Assembly (NCBI GenBank): GCA_934316925.1
Contig: CAKREC010000064.1
Coordinates: forward strand, 1-9,094
Direction: 5' to 3'
Source: an uncultured Eubacterium sp.
GTDB taxonomy: Bacteria; Bacillota; Clostridia; Lachnospirales; Lachnospiraceae
DNA length: 9,094 nucleotides
Each line of letters begins with the position of its first letter. Positions within the stretch are counted from its first letter, which is position 1. Made by a program: the position numbers and the translations under genes. Of this stretch, positions 6,772-9,094 are shown piece after piece. The notes below the pieces were generated by a model that was given only the letters and a program-made list of their open reading frames with translations, made no database searches and was not told the origin of the DNA.

Positions 6772-7575
6772 CAATTTCTCCTGAATGAACGTAAAATAAC
6801 GCTCCAGTAATTGTATTTCGGGGTCACATTGATATAACATCCGTGCACCAACAACGTCCTCGATCTCATTCAGAATATACTGTTCCCTGTCAATGATAAA
6901 ATCAATGCCGACCATACCAAAAGAAAATACATTGCAGATCTGCTCAACATAATTGGTCAATGTCTTATCCGGTTTGATCAAAGAAACACTTCCTCCAAGT
7001 GAAAAATTCGAATGAAATCCATCCCGGCTGATCCGTTGAACAGCCCCTATGATCTGTCTGCCGATCACATAAACCCGGATATCGGATCCTTGTCCGACAA
7101 ACGGCTGCAGAACACATTCTTTTCCATTCAGGATCGAATAAATACGTTCCGGATCATCATCGGTCCGGAATACTTCACTGCCCCCGTGTCCGTCCACAGA
7201 CTTCACAACACAGCCGGAATGTGATTGCAGAAAATAAGGGGTGAGTTTCCCGCCGTTTAAAATGACCGTATCGATCACCGGCACCTTGGTATTTTCTTTT
7301 ACATATTGGATGGTTTTCCCTTTATGATTGCATATTTCAGATACCATACCATTATTAAAAACAGGAACTCCCAGATGCTCGATACGCTTTGTCAGCAGCG
7401 GATCAATCGTCCGCACAATGGCAAAATCCGGAAGTTCATGTTCACACCATATGTCACGTTCTTTAATACATAATTCAAAATCAATGTCAAATTGTTTTCC
7501 AATCTGTTCGTGCATACGAATATAATCTTTATTTCGTTCTGCCCCCTGCTCATCGTAGATCAGCCACGCTCTCAT
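6757..7575 (-). CDS. RimK-like ATP-grasp ligase, second of a tandem pair
   Basis: 272-residue ATP-grasp protein of the RimK/LysX type, which use ATP to make an acyl-phosphate and join it to an amine. A preATP-grasp-like N-terminus (MRAWLIYDEQG) is followed by FNNGMVSEICNHKGKT (73-88), ATP-binding K125 in VVKSVDGHGG, QPFV at 157-160, DIRVYVIG with D165 and R167, RISRDGFHSNFSLGG (181-195), and the Mg-binding region GIDF (D225) and NEIEDVVGARML (236-247). The last motif has E-x-E-D where many relatives have E-x-N. Its ATG overlaps the stop of the first ligase by 4 bases (ATGA), with AAGGAG 10 nt upstream, so the two are translationally coupled and may work on one substrate. The substrate cannot be told from sequence: no precursor peptide, amino-group carrier or biosynthetic gene lies beside them. 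It is cytoplasmic. ATP-grasp fold is firm; ligase activity is likely, substrate unknown. Confidence 0.85.
   Translation of the reverse strand: MRAWLIYDEQGAERNKDYIRMHEQIGKQFDIDFELCIKERDIWCEHELPDFAIVRTIDPLLTKRIEHLGVPVFNNGMVSEICNHKGKTIQYVKENTKVPVIDTVILNGGKLTPYFLQSHSGCVVKSVDGHGGSEVFRTDDDPERIYSILNGKECVLQPFVGQGSDIRVYVIGRQIIGAVQRISRDGFHSNFSLGGSVSLIKPDKTLTNYVEQICNVFSFGMVGIDFIIDREQYILNEIEDVVGARMLYQCDPEIQLLERYFTFIQEKLLQCN
6761..6771. repeat. Short palindrome over the fhs -35 region
   Basis: TTGCATTGCAA is a perfect 11-base inverted repeat (TTGCA, one centre base, TGCAA) that contains the -35 hexamer of the proposed fhs promoter. It could be an operator half of a repressor site, but it also encodes the last residues (LLQCN) of the ATP-grasp protein and is short enough to arise by chance. 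Confidence 0.25.
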
Positions 7576-8447
7576 TTTCTAAGAACTCCTTGAATATATT
7601 TTATAATCTCATCTGCCGTATTTACCCCGGTGCAATCCAACAGATTTCGAAAATGTGCATTGGAATTCACTTCACATACACAGGCTCCTGTTTTTGTCCA
7701 AAGAAGATCAACTCCGGCAAAAGAAGCGCCCACGGCATTGGCGGCACACAAAGCCAGTTTCATTTCCTGTTCGGTAGGAATATACGGTTCCATATTTCCC
7801 CCATTTGAAATATTAGCCCGAAAATCATTGGGATTGAACCGGTGCATGGCAGCGACCACACGTTCGCCAACGACTTGCAGACGGATATCATGTCCCTTTG
7901 AATTCTGAATGTATTCCTGGAATAACCACTTCGTTGATTTTTTACTTTTAACCAGAGATACAAGTTCTTGGGGATCACGCACAAAATAAACTTGTTGTCC
8001 AAAAGAGCCAAAAGCTTCTTTCGCGATCATCGGAAACGAGAGTTCTTTTTCAACCAATGACAGAAAATCGGTTTGCGTAAAACCAATATTATCATAAGTC
8101 ATCGGGGCAAAAACAGTTTTTGGCATAGGCAGCCTCTTTTTTTGCAATGCCAGATGTGTCAGCCGCTTATCGTCACAGACTTCGATACAGGAAGAACTGT
8201 TAAACACCGGAATTTCCAATGATTCCAGATATTTTGCCAACAAAATGTCCTTATCCCAAAAAATAACAAAATCAGGACGTTCTTCCGGCTGCATCACATT
8301 CGGCATGCCCAATGTGACCAGTTGTTCCGTGTTCAATACAACACGAAGCTGGATCCTTTGCTTCTTGGCCGCTTCACAAAAAAGCTGTGTCAGATCATTA
8401 AATTTTTCACTGTTTAAAAATCCATTTACGATAAGCCATCCATTCAT
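7572..8447 (-). CDS. RimK-like ATP-grasp ligase, first of a tandem pair
   Basis: 291 residues from ATG 8447. Like its neighbour it has the RimK/LysX layout: MNGWLIVNGFL, FNSSSCIEVCDDKRLTHLAL (about 82-101), PMIAKEAFGSFGQQV with ATP-binding K143, QEYI at 177-180, HDIRLQVVG (D187, R189), HRFNPNDFRANISNGG (202-217), GVDLLW (D247) and EVNSNAHF (E259, N261) as Mg-binding residues. Unlike its neighbour it keeps the canonical E-x-N. The two proteins are diverged paralogues rather than recent copies. It starts three bases after the FtsK stop. A TTG at 8453, overlapping that stop, is an alternative start: GAGG lies 7 nt before the TTG but 13 nt before the ATG, while family-like N-termini favour the ATG. 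It probably acts as an ATP-dependent amide ligase in the cytoplasm. Linkage to an ftsK gene hints at, but does not prove, a cell-envelope or sporulation role. Confidence 0.85.
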   Translation of the reverse strand: MNGWLIVNGFLNSEKFNDLTQLFCEAAKKQRIQLRVVLNTEQLVTLGMPNVMQPEERPDFVIFWDKDILLAKYLESLEIPVFNSSSCIEVCDDKRLTHLALQKKRLPMPKTVFAPMTYDNIGFTQTDFLSLVEKELSFPMIAKEAFGSFGQQVYFVRDPQELVSLVKSKKSTKWLFQEYIQNSKGHDIRLQVVGERVVAAMHRFNPNDFRANISNGGNMEPYIPTEQEMKLALCAANAVGASFAGVDLLWTKTGACVCEVNSNAHFRNLLDCTGVNTADEIIKYIQGVLRK

Positions 8448-8449
8448 AC

Positions 8450-9094
8450 TCAACCGTTTTCCTCTAAATAGTTTTCAAATTGTTCTCTTGACATCAATAT
8501 CTGTCTTGCCTTAGTACCCTCTTCCGGTCCGACTACGCCAGCATCTGCCAGCTGATCCATAATGCGGGCAGCACGGTTAAAACCAATCTTGAACATGCGC
8601 TGCAGCATACCTATGGAAGCCTTATCCTTTTCTATAATAAATTTACCTGCATCTGCAAAATAAACATCTCTCTCATTTGCCTCTAAAGAAACTTCTTCCT
8701 GTTTTGTTCCTTTCAAAGTATTAATCTGTTTCTCAATTTCATGGTCATACTGCCCATTTGTCTGCTCTGAAAGAAATTTTACAACTGCTGATACTTCTTT
8801 ATCACTGATAAATGCGCCCTGTACACGTGCCGGTTTCTGATATCCCTGAGGATAAAACAACATATCCCCCTTACCAAGCAGTTTTTCTGCTCCATTCATG
8901 TCGATGATCGTTCGGGAATCTACGCCCGAAGAAACCGAAAATGCAATTCGGGATGGCATATTCGCTTTAATTAAACCAGTAATTACATTAACCGATGGTC
9001 TTTGTGTCGCAATAATCAAATGAATCCCTGCTGCACGTGCAAGCTGTGCCAGACGGCAGATTGCATCTTCCACCTCTCCTGGGGCGACCATCAT
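8450..9094 (-). CDS. ftsK: DNA translocase FtsK/SpoIIIE, C-terminal 214 residues (start outside the window)
   Basis: The reading frame is open at the right edge, so the leading Met-Met is internal (the family reads DLMMVAP here). Visible is the end of the RecA-like motor: [27 protein letters not shown] (8-34), the segment [26 protein letters not shown] and [13 protein letters not shown] (68-80). A linker follows (about 108-142), then the winged-helix gamma domain at about 143-203 ([11 protein letters not shown] ... [30 protein letters not shown]), which in FtsK/SpoIIIE reads polar DNA sequences and sets direction. The protein is a hexameric ATP-driven pump at the septum that clears chromosome ends into daughter cells or, in spore formers, into the forespore. 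The Walker A and B motifs, and membrane segments, lie outside the window. FtsK cannot be separated from SpoIIIE on this end alone. Two ATP-grasp genes follow directly. Confidence 0.97.
   Translation of the reverse strand: MMVAPGEVEDAICRLAQLARAAGIHLIIATQRPSVNVITGLIKANMPSRIAFSVSSGVDSRTIIDMNGAEKLLGKGDMLFYPQGYQKPARVQGAFISDKEVSAVVKFLSEQTNGQYDHEIEKQINTLKGTKQEEVSLEANERDVYFADAGKFIIEKDKASIGMLQRMFKIGFNRAARIMDQLADAGVVGPEEGTKARQILMSREQFENYLEENG

Noticed and set aside
6757..8453. Graspetide (omega-ester peptide) cluster suggested by ATP-grasp genes
   Set aside because: The genes abut without space for a precursor peptide, no repeated Thr/Ser-Glu/Asp core motif is seen, and no peptidase or transporter is nearby.
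7590..8514. Plus-strand and alternative-frame readings across the first ATP-grasp gene
   Set aside because: Shadows of a gene with complete ATP-grasp motifs; none has a ribosome site or domain.
1..9094. tRNA, rRNA, CRISPR array, insertion sequence or attachment site
   Set aside because: Nearly every base is accounted for by coding sequence; no direct repeat series, transposase or cloverleaf-like segment was seen in the short gaps.

Overview
The window looks like chromosomal core sequence from an AT-rich Gram-positive anaerobe, most likely a Clostridia member of the Lachnospiraceae type. The grounds are strong purine-rich Shine-Dalgarno sites, tightly packed genes, a clostridial-type FtsK/SpoIIIE end, formate-tetrahydrofolate ligase, a Ser/Gly/Val-rich secreted protein, and the radical SAM pair that precedes an RNase E/G gene in such genomes. 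This placement is from recalled family resemblance, not from a search. I see no rRNA, tRNA, insertion sequence, CRISPR array or prophage, and no gene-free stretch longer than about 125 bases.

Left block (1-2699, minus strand, read right to left): a radical SAM protein with a B12-binding-like N-terminal half (TIGR03960-like), then its partner the 'radical SAM-linked' DUF2344 protein (TIGR03936-like), then the first 26 codons of an RNase G/E-like protein running off the left edge. The stop of the first gene lies 1 nt before the preferred start of the second. The RNase start lies inside the end of the second gene. The layout suggests one translationally coupled unit with a possible RNA or translation role.

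Centre (2700-3767): a divergent promoter region feeds the only plus-strand gene, which encodes a zinc-ribbon protein with two membrane segments and no assigned function. It ends at a strong two-tier hairpin with T tracts on both sides, which also terminates the convergent block to its right.

Right block (3766-9094, minus strand, read right to left): the C-terminal third of an FtsK/SpoIIIE DNA translocase, two tandem RimK-like ATP-grasp ligases, formate-tetrahydrofolate ligase (fhs), and a secreted SH3-domain protein. The first three genes overlap by, or are separated by, only a few bases. A good sigma-A-type promoter for fhs lies across the end of the second ligase gene, so fhs and the secreted protein can be expressed independently. 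The secreted protein resembles NlpC/P60 (C40) cell-wall peptidases, but the segment that should carry the catalytic Cys appears to be missing.

The items most worth a second look are the apparent C40 pseudoenzyme, the coupled ATP-grasp pair with diverged metal-binding motifs, and the radical SAM protein with a second CX3CX2C motif and a Tyr where B12-ligating His would sit.
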